Assembly (NCBI GenBank): GCA_937911795.1
Contig: CALDPJ010000068.1
Span: forward strand, 1-8,961
DNA: 8,961 bases
Source: an uncultured Flavobacteriales bacterium
Lineage (GTDB): Bacteria > Bacteroidota > Bacteroidia > Flavobacteriales_D > SKUL01
Reading direction: 5' to 3'
The first letter of the stretch is position 1. Each line of letters opens with the position of its first letter. Both the position numbers and the translations under genes were made by a program. The notes under the pieces were generated by a model. That model was not told the DNA's origin, ran no database searches, and saw only the letters and a list, made by a program, of their open reading frames with translations. Of the stretch, positions 1 to 6,465 are shown piece after piece.

Positions 1-9
1 TCAACTATC

Positions 10-357
10 ATGAAAAATTTACTTGGAACCATCCTTCTTCTCTTTATATTCTCTACCGGCTTCGCTCAGAAAGGCGATACAGAAACCATTGCCATTCAAA
101 CCAACATCTACTGCGACCACTGCCTCGAATGTCCAGACTGCGGAGTGAATATTTACAAAGCAGTCCGTAAAAATTCGGGAATTAAAAAAGTGGAAGTTGA
201 GCCTGAGGAAAATGTAATTCATGTGACTTACAAAACGGATAAAACTACCCCGGAAGAAATCCGACAATCAATTGCTGATATAGGCTTTGATGCAGACGAT
301 ATAAAAGCCTCTCCAACAGCCTACGAAAATCTGGATGCCTGTTGTAAAAAGCAATAA
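10..357 (+). CDS. Secreted heavy-metal-associated (HMA) domain protein
   Basis: A 115-residue protein with a signal peptide (residues 1 to about 19, hydrophobic core LLGTILLLFIF, likely cleavage in GFA|Q). The rest is one ferredoxin-like HMA domain, about residues 25-93. Its metal site is unusually rich: C35-x2-C38-x2-C41-x2-C44 in place of the single CxxC of classical HMA domains, and the chain ends with a CC pair (111-112). The end of the domain (TTPEEIRQSIADIGFDADD) is typical of this fold. The protein probably binds copper or another soft metal in the periplasm; this is inferred from the family, and no metal can be assigned from sequence. The next gene starts 3 bp after the stop, so the two are probably cotranscribed. 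The promoter would lie before the window. The ATG at 10 gives a complete signal peptide. Confidence 0.87.
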   Translation: MKNLLGTILLLFIFSTGFAQKGDTETIAIQTNIYCDHCLECPDCGVNIYKAVRKNSGIKKVEVEPEENVIHVTYKTDKTTPEEIRQSIADIGFDADDIKASPTAYENLDACCKKQ

Positions 358-360
358 TCC

Positions 361-1671
361 GTGAACCGATTCCTGTGTATATCGCTGATGTTTATATCGC
401 ATTTCGGCAATACTCAGGAGTTGTATTTCCCTCCGCTGTCGGGCGGCGAATGGGAAACCCAATCACCCGAAACTCTCGGCTGGTGTGAAGAAAAAATAGA
501 CAGTCTTTATAATTTTCTTGAATCCGAAAACACTCGTGCTTTTATCTTATTGAAAGATGGTAAAATTGTATTGGAGCAATATTTTGGAGACTTCAACCAA
601 TCTGACTCCTGGTATTGGGCTTCTGCTGGCAAAGGAATAACTGCTTTCATGACGGGTATTGCGCAACAGGAAAATCACCTTTCAATTTTGGATCCTGCAT
701 CCGATTACCTCGGAACCGGCTGGACAAATTTAACGCCCGACCAGGAAGACCTGATCACTATTCGGCATCAGTTGACGATGACTACCGGATTAAACGATGG
801 TGTAATTGATCCTTATTGCACTATTGACACGTGTCTTATTTACGAAGCCGATGCCGGTACACGATGGGCGTATCACAATGCTCCCTACACCCTGCTCGAT
901 CAGGTGATCTCAAATGCAACCGGACAAGGCCTCAATCTTTATACAACGCAAAAGCTCATGAATCCAACAGGAATGACTGGATTGTTCTGGCCGATTGGAT
1001 ACAACAATGTCTTTTTGAGCAATGCCCGAAGCATGGCCCGTTTCGGCCTGCTAATGCTGAATAAAGGAAACTGGAACGGTGATCAGATCATGACAGACTC
1101 TGTGTATTTCAATCAGATGATCAGTCCCTCCCAGGAACTCAACGAATCGTATGGGTACCTGTGGTGGCTAAACGGCCAGAATACTTTCATGGTACCTCAA
1201 ACACAATTCACCTTCAACGGCCCGTTCAACCTAAATGCTCCTGATGACATGTATGCTGCAATTGGCATGTCTGGCCAGTTACTGAATATTGTTCCCGGCC
1301 AAAATATGGTTTGGCTGCGTATGGGAGATTCACCCGGATCTGTTCAGGTTCCTTATTTGACAAATGATATAATATGGGAGTACCTCAATGATCTTGAATG
1401 CCATGTGTCAACTATTGATCCTGACCATTATTCAATCAAGGTTAGCCTGTATCCCAACCCCCATACGGGAGCGTGTAGTATTTCCACGAATGAATTCATT
1501 TCGGGAATTATCATTATAAATTCCAGAGGATCTGTAGAAAGGGAATATCAAAATATAAACGGTAAAGCAGTTAATTTAAATTTGACAGAACTGATAGAAG
1601 GTATCTATCTGACGAAAATATTTTTCAAAAACGGGAAGTCTGTCACAAAAAAAATCTCGATAATCCGCTAA
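361..1671 (+). CDS. T9SS-exported serine hydrolase, beta-lactamase/PBP fold
   Basis: A 436-residue protein of the serine beta-lactamase-like family (class C/esterase type). The catalytic SxxK is S88-A-G-K91 and the second motif YxN is Y171-H-N173. The third motif, normally KTG or HxG, is represented only by GMSGQ near residues 302-306. Family members hydrolyse esters, amides or peptides; the substrate here cannot be told. A short signal peptide is present (1 to about 19). After about residue 350 comes a T9SS type A sorting domain: VSLYPNP at 361-367, then a beta-sandwich ending GIYLTKIFFKNGKSVTKKISIIR-like. Export to the surface or medium is therefore expected. The GTG at 361 was chosen because the next ATG (388) would destroy the signal peptide. 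The gene sits 3 bp after the HMA gene. Its end overlaps the convergent tetR by 3 bp. Confidence 0.88.
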   Translation: MNRFLCISLMFISHFGNTQELYFPPLSGGEWETQSPETLGWCEEKIDSLYNFLESENTRAFILLKDGKIVLEQYFGDFNQSDSWYWASAGKGITAFMTGIAQQENHLSILDPASDYLGTGWTNLTPDQEDLITIRHQLTMTTGLNDGVIDPYCTIDTCLIYEADAGTRWAYHNAPYTLLDQVISNATGQGLNLYTTQKLMNPTGMTGLFWPIGYNNVFLSNARSMARFGLLMLNKGNWNGDQIMTDSVYFNQMISPSQELNESYGYLWWLNGQNTFMVPQTQFTFNGPFNLNAPDDMYAAIGMSGQLLNIVPGQNMVWLRMGDSPGSVQVPYLTNDIIWEYLNDLECHVSTIDPDHYSIKVSLYPNPHTGACSISTNEFISGIIIINSRGSVEREYQNINGKAVNLNLTELIEGIYLTKIFFKNGKSVTKKISIIR

Positions 1672-1682
1672 TAAGGATTATC
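1647..1682 (-). terminator. Probable intrinsic terminator of tetR, across both stop codons
   Basis: GATAATCC (1659-1666) and GGATTATC (1675-1682) form a perfect 8-bp inverted repeat with an 8-nt loop. Read on the minus strand, the hairpin is followed after 4 nt by eight T (complement of the A run at 1647-1654). That is the layout of a rho-independent terminator for tetR. On the plus strand no T run follows, so the serine hydrolase transcript is not obviously stopped here. The loop contains the stop codons of both convergent genes. The stem is A/T-rich, so it is of modest strength. Confidence 0.55.
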
Positions 1683-2306
1683 CGACAAGTACCTGACGCG
1701 AAATACTTCAATTGATGACTTCCCCTCATCCGTAGCAAAGAGTGAAAACAGCTTTGCAAACAGCGCTACGTATATATTTACAGCATTGGACTCTTCCCTG
1801 TTTTTATCACGCAACATAGATTCGGATATCCAGAACCTTCCGAAAAGAGAAATTTCTGCCAGTAAAAAATCCAGGTCCCCTTTCTTCAGGATCAGTTGAC
1901 GGTTGTCCGCGAGTCCGCAAAATATTTTACTAAATGCTCCCAGCCGCTGTTTCACAATATCCTCATAGTTAAAACGATTGTCTTCTTCGAGCAATTGCTG
2001 AACGTATTGATTGCCAATATATACTCCGCGATATCTGTATTGAACGTGGAATACATTCTTCAACAACTTGAGAACATTAAAAAGTATCGGTACTTCTGAA
2101 TGATACTTTTCATAACATTTGGTGCTCTCGATGGAGAAATTTTCCAGCAAAGCGCGCAGGATATCATCCTTTTTCGGAAAGTGATATGAAAGATTTCCGG
2201 GACTTATGTCGACTGCAGCGGCAATATCCCGGACACTAACATGCAGATATCCTCCTGAGTTAAAAAGATCCAGCGCCTCCTCAAGGATGCTTTCCCTTGT
2301 GGTCAT
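1668..2306 (-). CDS. TetR/AcrR family transcriptional regulator
   Basis: A 212-residue one-component repressor. Residues 5-50 are the TetR_N DNA-binding domain, with the helix-turn-helix at about 24-43 (SVRDIAAAVDISPGNLSYHF) and the usual following KKDDIL. The C-terminal 150 residues form an all-helical ligand and dimerisation domain with no recognisable ligand signature. The gene is divergent from the cupin gene at 2394. The 87-bp space between them carries two copies of a 17-bp palindrome that are good candidates for its operators, so it probably represses both itself and the cupin gene. The 3' end overlaps the convergent serine hydrolase gene by 3 bp. A weak minus-strand promoter can be proposed: TTG (complement of 2382-2384), 21 bp, then TACATTGC (complement of 2353-2360). 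Confidence 0.92.
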   Translation of the reverse strand: MTTRESILEEALDLFNSGGYLHVSVRDIAAAVDISPGNLSYHFPKKDDILRALLENFSIESTKCYEKYHSEVPILFNVLKLLKNVFHVQYRYRGVYIGNQYVQQLLEEDNRFNYEDIVKQRLGAFSKIFCGLADNRQLILKKGDLDFLLAEISLFGRFWISESMLRDKNREESNAVNIYVALFAKLFSLFATDEGKSSIEVFRVRYLSDNPY

Positions 2307-2315
2307 AAAAATTAT

Positions 2316-2332
2316 TTAGGACGATGTACTAA
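2316..2332. promoter_or_regulatory. Putative TetR operator, copy 1
   Basis: TTAGGACGATGTACTAA is an imperfect 17-bp palindrome: the arms TTAGnAC and GTnCTAA match at 6 of 7 paired positions around a 3-bp centre. It lies 9 bp before the tetR start codon and matches copy 2 at 15 of 17 positions. Binding here would be expected to autoregulate tetR. The assignment to this regulator is inference from position and symmetry. Confidence 0.6.
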
Positions 2333-2338
2333 AAAAGG

Positions 2339-2369
2339 TTGTTCATCTTAGGGCAATGTACTAATTTCG
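2339..2369 (+). promoter_or_regulatory. Predicted promoter of the cupin gene
   Basis: TTG at 2339-2341 (-33 element), a 20-bp spacer and TAATTTCG at 2362-2369 match the Bacteroidota consensus TTTG-N19-21-TAnnTTTG, with one mismatch in the -7 box. It would give a leader of about 20 nt. Operator copy 2 overlaps the spacer and the start of the -7 box, as expected for repression by steric block. Confidence 0.5.
2348..2364. promoter_or_regulatory. Putative TetR operator, copy 2
   Basis: TTAGGGCAATGTACTAA repeats copy 1 in the same orientation with only two differences (positions 6 and 8). The copies start exactly 32 bp apart, about three helical turns, so two bound dimers would lie on the same face of the DNA. 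This copy covers the spacer and the first bases of the predicted cupin -7 element. It also overlaps the possible tetR -7 element on the other strand. Confidence 0.6.
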
Positions 2370-2393
2370 GATGACCAAAACCAAGTCTCAATA

Positions 2394-2948
2394 ATGTACC
2401 CATACAAGTTACCGCATACCATTTCGAATCCTTTCGGCGAAGAACTAACTTTTCATTCTGTGGAAATCAAAAACGGGAGCCTTAAAATGAATGTCGTCAA
2501 TAAATTACAACCTGGATCCGGACCTCCGTTTCATGTGCATTTCAAGCAGGACGAATGTTTAACGGTTGTAAAAGGAAGGTTAGGCTATCAAATCCGCGGA
2601 TTGCAGGAAAAATATATTGGTGAAGGTGAATCCGTTAAATTTCAACGTGGGCAGTTTCATCGATTCTGGAATGCTGGTGAAGACATTCTTGAATGCACAG
2701 GGTGGCTTCAGCCGGCCAATTCAATTGACTTTTTCCTGACCGGAATTTACCAGTCAATGAACAAATCCGGCAAGGCATCCGGAGATCGTTTCGACAGCGC
2801 CTTCTTATTGACGCGGTATAAATCCGAATACGAGATGGAAAACATACCTCCCTTTGTTCAAAAAGTTGTATTACCGATGACGGTCGTGGTCGGTCGTTTA
2901 CTCGGGAAATACAGCCATTTTAAATATGCTCCGAAACCCTTGAAGTAA
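2394..2948 (+). CDS. Cupin domain protein, TetR-controlled
   Basis: A 184-residue cytosolic protein (no signal peptide) with one cupin beta-barrel in residues about 15-110. Cupin motif 1 is complete: G-x3-H47-V-H49-x4-E54-x6-G61. Motif 2 is G-x-H89-x3-N93 in the context QRGQFHRFWN, where the usual proline is Q84. H47, H49, E54 and H89 would bind a metal ion. The C-terminal 70 residues are helical and not recognised, with a hydrophobic stretch around 155-167. Cupins range from dioxygenases and isomerases to simple sensors, so the reaction cannot be assigned. Divergence from a TetR gene with paired operators suggests induction by a small molecule, perhaps one the cupin binds or converts. Confidence 0.85.
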   Translation: MYPYKLPHTISNPFGEELTFHSVEIKNGSLKMNVVNKLQPGSGPPFHVHFKQDECLTVVKGRLGYQIRGLQEKYIGEGESVKFQRGQFHRFWNAGEDILECTGWLQPANSIDFFLTGIYQSMNKSGKASGDRFDSAFLLTRYKSEYEMENIPPFVQKVVLPMTVVVGRLLGKYSHFKYAPKPLK

Positions 2949-3038
2949 ATTTGGTTGCTGTTCTCAACAACTATTGTAAATCTTGCTCAGTTTTTACAGA
3001 AGTTTGACTAAATTAGGTCACCATCTTAAAAGTCAGAC

Positions 3039-3827
3039 ATGAAACATGTACTCGTCGCCCTTCTGGTTAGCTGTAATTTTATTTGCGGAGCTCAGAACTC
3101 CGGATTTGACCTTAAAAAAGTTGAGAAGACTTTGGTTAAGCTCAATGATTCATTACACGCCTCGAAATTTGAAGTAAGTAATCAAGACTATACCGCGTTT
3201 CTACAATCGCTGCTCCGTGAGAACCGGTCAGACGAACACCAAACTGCAGATATTGTTGCGAATGGATGGGCGGATGAATTGAGTTATAATGAACCCTATG
3301 TTAAGCATTACCATACCCATGATGCCTATTCCGGGTATCCCGTGGTGAATATTTCTTATGAAGGAGCAATTTTATTTTGTGACTGGATGACGGAACAATA
3401 CAATGCGCACCCCAAAAAAGAATTTACAAAAGTCAGGTTCCGATTGCCTACGGAAGAGGAATGGACAATGGCAGCAAAAGGTGGAAATCCGGATGCTGTA
3501 TATCCGTGGAAAGGAACACAATTACAAAACAGTAAGGGAGAAATAATGGCAAATTTCCGATCCGGTCAGGGTGATGAAATGGGTATTGCCGGTGATCTGA
3601 AAAGCAACGCCGATGTTACTGCTCCGGTTGAGTCTTATCAACCGAATGGTTATGGATTGTACAACATGGCCGGAAATGTTGCCGAAATGACCGCAGAAAA
3701 AGGTTTGGCCAAAGGCGGTAGCTGGAGGGATCCCGATAAGGCATTACAAATAGACAGCGACGGCAATTATGAACGTCCATCGGCTTTCGTTGGATTCCGA
3801 TATTTCATGGAAGTAATTGAAGAATAG
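3039..3827 (+). CDS. Secreted SUMF1/FGE-fold protein lacking catalytic cysteines
   Basis: A 262-residue protein of the formylglycine-generating-enzyme (SUMF1/EgtB/PvdO) fold. Hallmarks in order are FEVSNQDYTAFL (44-55), YPVVNISYEGA (100-110), RLPTEEEW (135-142), YGLYNMAGNVAEM (205-217), KGGSW (225-229) and VGFRY (251-255). The segment after KGGSW has neither of the two cysteines used by true FGEs, so sulfatase activation is unlikely. The related gliding/T9SS proteins GldJ and GldK use this fold structurally, but this protein is shorter and I do not assign it to either. The N-terminus is a signal sequence: either cleavage after GA (18) or a very short lipobox LVSC at C12. The gene stands alone; a weak possible promoter is TTG at 2955-2957 with TAAATCTT at 2977-2984. 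Confidence 0.82.
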   Translation: MKHVLVALLVSCNFICGAQNSGFDLKKVEKTLVKLNDSLHASKFEVSNQDYTAFLQSLLRENRSDEHQTADIVANGWADELSYNEPYVKHYHTHDAYSGYPVVNISYEGAILFCDWMTEQYNAHPKKEFTKVRFRLPTEEEWTMAAKGGNPDAVYPWKGTQLQNSKGEIMANFRSGQGDEMGIAGDLKSNADVTAPVESYQPNGYGLYNMAGNVAEMTAEKGLAKGGSWRDPDKALQIDSDGNYERPSAFVGFRYFMEVIEE

Positions 3828-3864
3828 CCAACCTGCGTCGTCTATTTTTGAATAATTTTCGTGC

Positions 3865-3895
3865 TTTGCATCGAACAGGAATCATACTATCTTTG
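3865..3895 (+). promoter_or_regulatory. Promoter of the tRNA-Val gene
   Basis: TTTG at 3865-3868, a 19-bp spacer and TATCTTTG at 3888-3895 match the Bacteroidota housekeeping promoter TTTG-N19-TAnnTTTG at every fixed position. Transcription would start near 3901, about 25 nt before the mature tRNA. Confidence 0.85.
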
Positions 3896-3925
3896 CACAC
3901 CATTTTAAAACGATGGATTCAATTT

Positions 3926-4000
3926 GGGTGATTAGCTCAGTTGGTTTAGAGCACTAGCTCGACAAGCTAGGGGTCGCTGGTTCGAATCCTGCATTGCCCA
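3926..4000 (+). tRNA. tRNA-Val (anticodon GAC), atypical anticodon loop
   Basis: Full cloverleaf: acceptor GGGTGAT/ATTGCCC with two G-U pairs, D stem GCTC/GAGC, anticodon stem CTAGC/GCTAG, five-base variable loop, T loop TTCGAAT and discriminator A at 4000. The loop TCGACAA places anticodon GAC at 3961-3963, which reads GUC/GUU. A73 with A35 and C36 fits valine identity. Position 33, almost always U, is C (3960). The T stem GCTGG/CCTGC has a U-U mismatch at its middle pair. CCA is not encoded at the 3' end. A strong promoter and a terminator flank it, which argues that it is expressed rather than a decaying copy. Confidence 0.88.
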
Positions 4001-4002
4001 CA

Positions 4003-4039
4003 AAAAAATCCCATTGGATGTGCTCCAATGGGATTTTTT
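4003..4039. terminator. Bidirectional intrinsic terminator, 16-bp perfect stem
   Basis: Bases 4003-4018 and 4024-4039 are perfect reverse complements with a 5-nt loop TGTGC. The core TCCCATTGGA is flanked by A and T runs, so the hairpin is followed by a U tract in both directions. On the plus strand it ends the tRNA-Val transcript 3 nt after the mature 3' end. On the minus strand it lies 13 nt after the stop codon of the surface-protein gene. Confidence 0.93.
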
Positions 4040-4052
4040 ATGGCAGATGAAT

Positions 4053-6242
4053 TTAGTCCTGCACGATGACTTTCCCATTTTTTACTGGAGCGCCATTTTC
4101 ATTTCTGAGTACGAAGAAATAAATTCCGGAAGCCCATTCGGAGATATCGATCGCTCTTTGTCCAGACAGTGTTGTCGCAAATTGCAAACGTGAGCGGACA
4201 TCATAAAATGTGAGGGTATATATTTCCTGATCCGCAATTTCAAAATTGAATTGATCACTGGCAGGATTCGGAAATACAACAAAATCCGTGAATGCCTTTC
4301 TATTTATTCCCGTCGTCACCAAATTTATCTCCTGGCAATTCTCAATATCACCGCAATCGCTGAACAAGGTCAAACACACTTCATACATCCCGGGACCCGC
4401 ATAAACGTGAACCGGATTGATGTCAGCACTCGTATTGCCATCCCCGAAATCCCACAGATAGGAACCGGAAGTAGACGTATTGGTAAATTGCACTGTGAGA
4501 TTATCATCATCATAAGTAAAACCCACTACCTCTGGTTCCGAAGGCTCTGTAATCAGATAGCTTGAAGAAATTTCACAACCATTATCGTCGGTTACAGTAA
4601 CTGTATACTCACCTGGAGCAAGATTGGTGATGACGCTGGTCGTTGAGTCAATATCCCACAAATAAGAATACGGACTGGTTCCACCGGATCCCTGCACCTG
4701 AATGATCCCATTATCTCCACCATTGCAACTTACATTGGCGAATTTTATCACGAAAACTTCCATCGCAGCGGGCTCTGTAATTTCGACTATCGGTGAAATG
4801 GTACTACATCCTGCACTACCTTCAGGAGTTCCGATAAGTTCAAGATTATCCACCGCAAACGAAGGATCGGTTCCCTGACCATCGTTGTTATTGATCCATT
4901 GAAAACCGATTTTAACATCCGGATTGTCATTCGCACTGACGGGCAATTCAACTGAATAGGAAACATATGATCCGGAATTCGACCCATTGCATGGCCCCCC
5001 ACAACAAGTAGTTTTTTCCATATCATCGAGCTGTTGCCAGTTGGTTCCGTCAAAATACCAAAGCGTTGCATTGTCCACCAGAGCCTGCCCTCCTTCTATG
5101 TAGTCAAAAGAAAGTTCAATATCGTTCCTTCCGCTGCAATCGATGGTTGGAGATTCTGCTCGAACATTGGTGGTAGCATCCGCAAGGTATACTGCACCTC
5201 CGTCTGCAGGAACTATTACAATATCAAATACGGAGATTTCCGTATTACTGACATGTAATGTTCGATTATTGTCACCGCCACAAGCAGCACCACAATTACC
5301 GTCTCCGATTTGTTCGGCTGCACTTACAAAAAATGAATTGGCAAACTCTTCGTTTGTGCCGTTATTCGAAATGATCCAGGTGCCATTTTCCGACTCAAAA
5401 CCATTGGCGCTTTGTCCCTGGTTGCATCCGCTGCCAAAATCTTCCGACCAAAACAAAGGCTCGTCAGACCCTCCCGTTTCTTCTACAACAGCATAATAGG
5501 TGCCTGCACAAAGTCCGGAGGCCAATGCTTCCTGCTGATCGATGGAAACGCTGTTGCCGCCCTCATCAATTTGATACCATTCGTATTCAAAATCACCTGC
5601 ACCAACCACAGTGAGTTCTGCTGCAGCGACACAATCTCCAAAACAGGAGTTACTTTCTGTAAGATCCAAAGCTACCTCCAAAGATTCTTGTGTATTGACG
5701 ATACCATATTGAACCGACAAACAACCCATTCCGTTTACAATTCCTACTGCATATACTCCCGGTGCAAGATTGTCGAAATTACTTTCGGATTGCAGATCGC
5801 CATTGTTGAGCGAAAACTGGTAAGGACCGTTTTCACCGGAAGGTATCACCGAAATGCTACCATTCATTTCATCGCACGCGCTTGCTTCGACCGTCAATTC
5901 CGCCATTTCCTGTTCCGGCTCCGTCAGCGAATATAAAGCTACCGTTGCGCATTCATTTGCATCGGTGATGTTGACTGAATAAATGCCTGCACTCAATCCT
6001 TCGTTATTACTGGTCGAGGCTCCGGTGTTCCAGAGATATTGGTAAGGTTCCACTCCACCTGAAACTTCAGCGGAAAGAGCTCCATTGCTTCCGCCGTAAC
6101 AGGTGACTGTCTGTTCAACGGAAATGGTGGCAATTAGGGAATCGCAAGAACCGGCCAGCGACTGACCTGGTGTCAATACAGCGGTAATAACCACAAACAC
6201 TGCTGTAGCGAGTATTTGCTTAATCATTTGGTTTTGAATCAT
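4053..6242 (-). CDS. Large T9SS surface protein with SprB repeats and PKD domain
   Basis: A 729-residue secreted protein. Signal peptide 1 to about 30 (ATAVFVVITAVLTPGQSLAG). SprB-like repeats lie at about 43-109 (VTCYGGSNG...LTEPE) and a divergent one at 117-183. A third begins at about 189 and reads AGTYYAVVEETGG at 246-258. Residues about 259-476 are a beta-rich module that starts WSEDFGSGC and has seven cysteines (273, 317, 321, 369, 413, 414, 418), resembling MAM/lectin-like sandwiches. The repeat then resumes (GCSTISPIVEITEP, 478-491). A full SprB repeat (500-566), a PKD domain (573-640, WDFGDG at 597-602) and a T9SS type A sorting domain (651-729, FPNP at 657-660) follow. An adhesive or surface-binding role is inferred. 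M6 (codon 6225-6227) is an equally possible start. Confidence 0.88.
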   Translation of the reverse strand: MIQNQMIKQILATAVFVVITAVLTPGQSLAGSCDSLIATISVEQTVTCYGGSNGALSAEVSGGVEPYQYLWNTGASTSNNEGLSAGIYSVNITDANECATVALYSLTEPEQEMAELTVEASACDEMNGSISVIPSGENGPYQFSLNNGDLQSESNFDNLAPGVYAVGIVNGMGCLSVQYGIVNTQESLEVALDLTESNSCFGDCVAAAELTVVGAGDFEYEWYQIDEGGNSVSIDQQEALASGLCAGTYYAVVEETGGSDEPLFWSEDFGSGCNQGQSANGFESENGTWIISNNGTNEEFANSFFVSAAEQIGDGNCGAACGGDNNRTLHVSNTEISVFDIVIVPADGGAVYLADATTNVRAESPTIDCSGRNDIELSFDYIEGGQALVDNATLWYFDGTNWQQLDDMEKTTCCGGPCNGSNSGSYVSYSVELPVSANDNPDVKIGFQWINNNDGQGTDPSFAVDNLELIGTPEGSAGCSTISPIVEITEPAAMEVFVIKFANVSCNGGDNGIIQVQGSGGTSPYSYLWDIDSTTSVITNLAPGEYTVTVTDDNGCEISSSYLITEPSEPEVVGFTYDDDNLTVQFTNTSTSGSYLWDFGDGNTSADINPVHVYAGPGMYEVCLTLFSDCGDIENCQEINLVTTGINRKAFTDFVVFPNPASDQFNFEIADQEIYTLTFYDVRSRLQFATTLSGQRAIDISEWASGIYFFVLRNENGAPVKNGKVIVQD

Positions 6243-6252
6243 AATTATAGGT

Positions 6253-6269
6253 ATTGGTTAAATTGGTTA
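6253..6269. repeat. Tandem ATTGGTTA repeat in the surface-gene leader
   Basis: ATTGGTTA occurs at 6253-6260 and again at 6262-6269, a 9-bp period. On the coding strand of the surface-protein gene this reads TAACCAAT twice, 10 to 27 nt before its start codon. It lies between a possible minus-strand promoter and the ATG. Its role, if any, is unknown. Confidence 0.45.
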
Positions 6270-6274
6270 CATTA

Positions 6275-6306
6275 CAAATAACCGAATGCATCCGATCGCT
6301 ACTCAA
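6275..6306 (-). promoter_or_regulatory. Weak candidate promoter of the surface-protein gene
   Basis: On the minus strand, TTG (complement of 6304-6306) is followed after 21 bp by GTTATTTG (complement of 6275-6282). The TTTG half of the -7 box fits, but the leading TA does not. It would give a leader of roughly 25 nt. Nothing better is visible in the 223-bp gap. Confidence 0.25.
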
Positions 6307-6378
6307 GCCCGGCAGGCTATGATGAGGTAGTTATCATTATGGAAACAATACCAGGAATGAAAAATAGTCGGTCGCAGA

Positions 6379-6425
6379 GCGGTTGGTTCGTTCCGCTAAA
6401 TATCTAAAAAAAATCCGACCAACCG
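6379..6425. repeat. 9-bp inverted repeat between two minus-strand genes
   Basis: GCGGTTGGT (6379-6387) and ACCAACCGC (6417-6425) are exact reverse complements about 29 bp apart, enclosing an A8 run (T8 on the coding strand). The gap between the PiT-like gene and the surface-protein gene otherwise holds only the weak promoter and tandem repeat. The T run is inside the loop rather than after the stem, so this is not a normal intrinsic terminator. It may be a loose 3'-end structure or a protein-binding site. Confidence 0.4.
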
Positions 6426-6465
6426 CAATATTCAGCAGATTAAGTACCGGGCAGATAAATTGAAT

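Noticed and set aside
2952..2970. GTTG...CAAC hairpin after the cupin gene as a terminator
   Set aside because: Only four base pairs and no following T run.
3926..4039. tRNA gene as an attachment site for an integrated element
   Set aside because: The tRNA has its own terminator immediately downstream, no integrase gene lies nearby and no repeat of the tRNA 3' end was seen in the window.
4251..5936. Several open frames of 74-174 codons on the plus strand opposite the surface-protein gene
   Set aside because: They lie inside the coding sequence of a clearly recognisable SprB/PKD/T9SS protein, have no family motifs or signal peptides, and are rich in codons produced by antisense reading.
6379..6425. 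Intrinsic terminator for the PiT-like gene
   Set aside because: The T8 run is in the loop of the inverted repeat, not after the stem, and no other stable hairpin directly precedes it.
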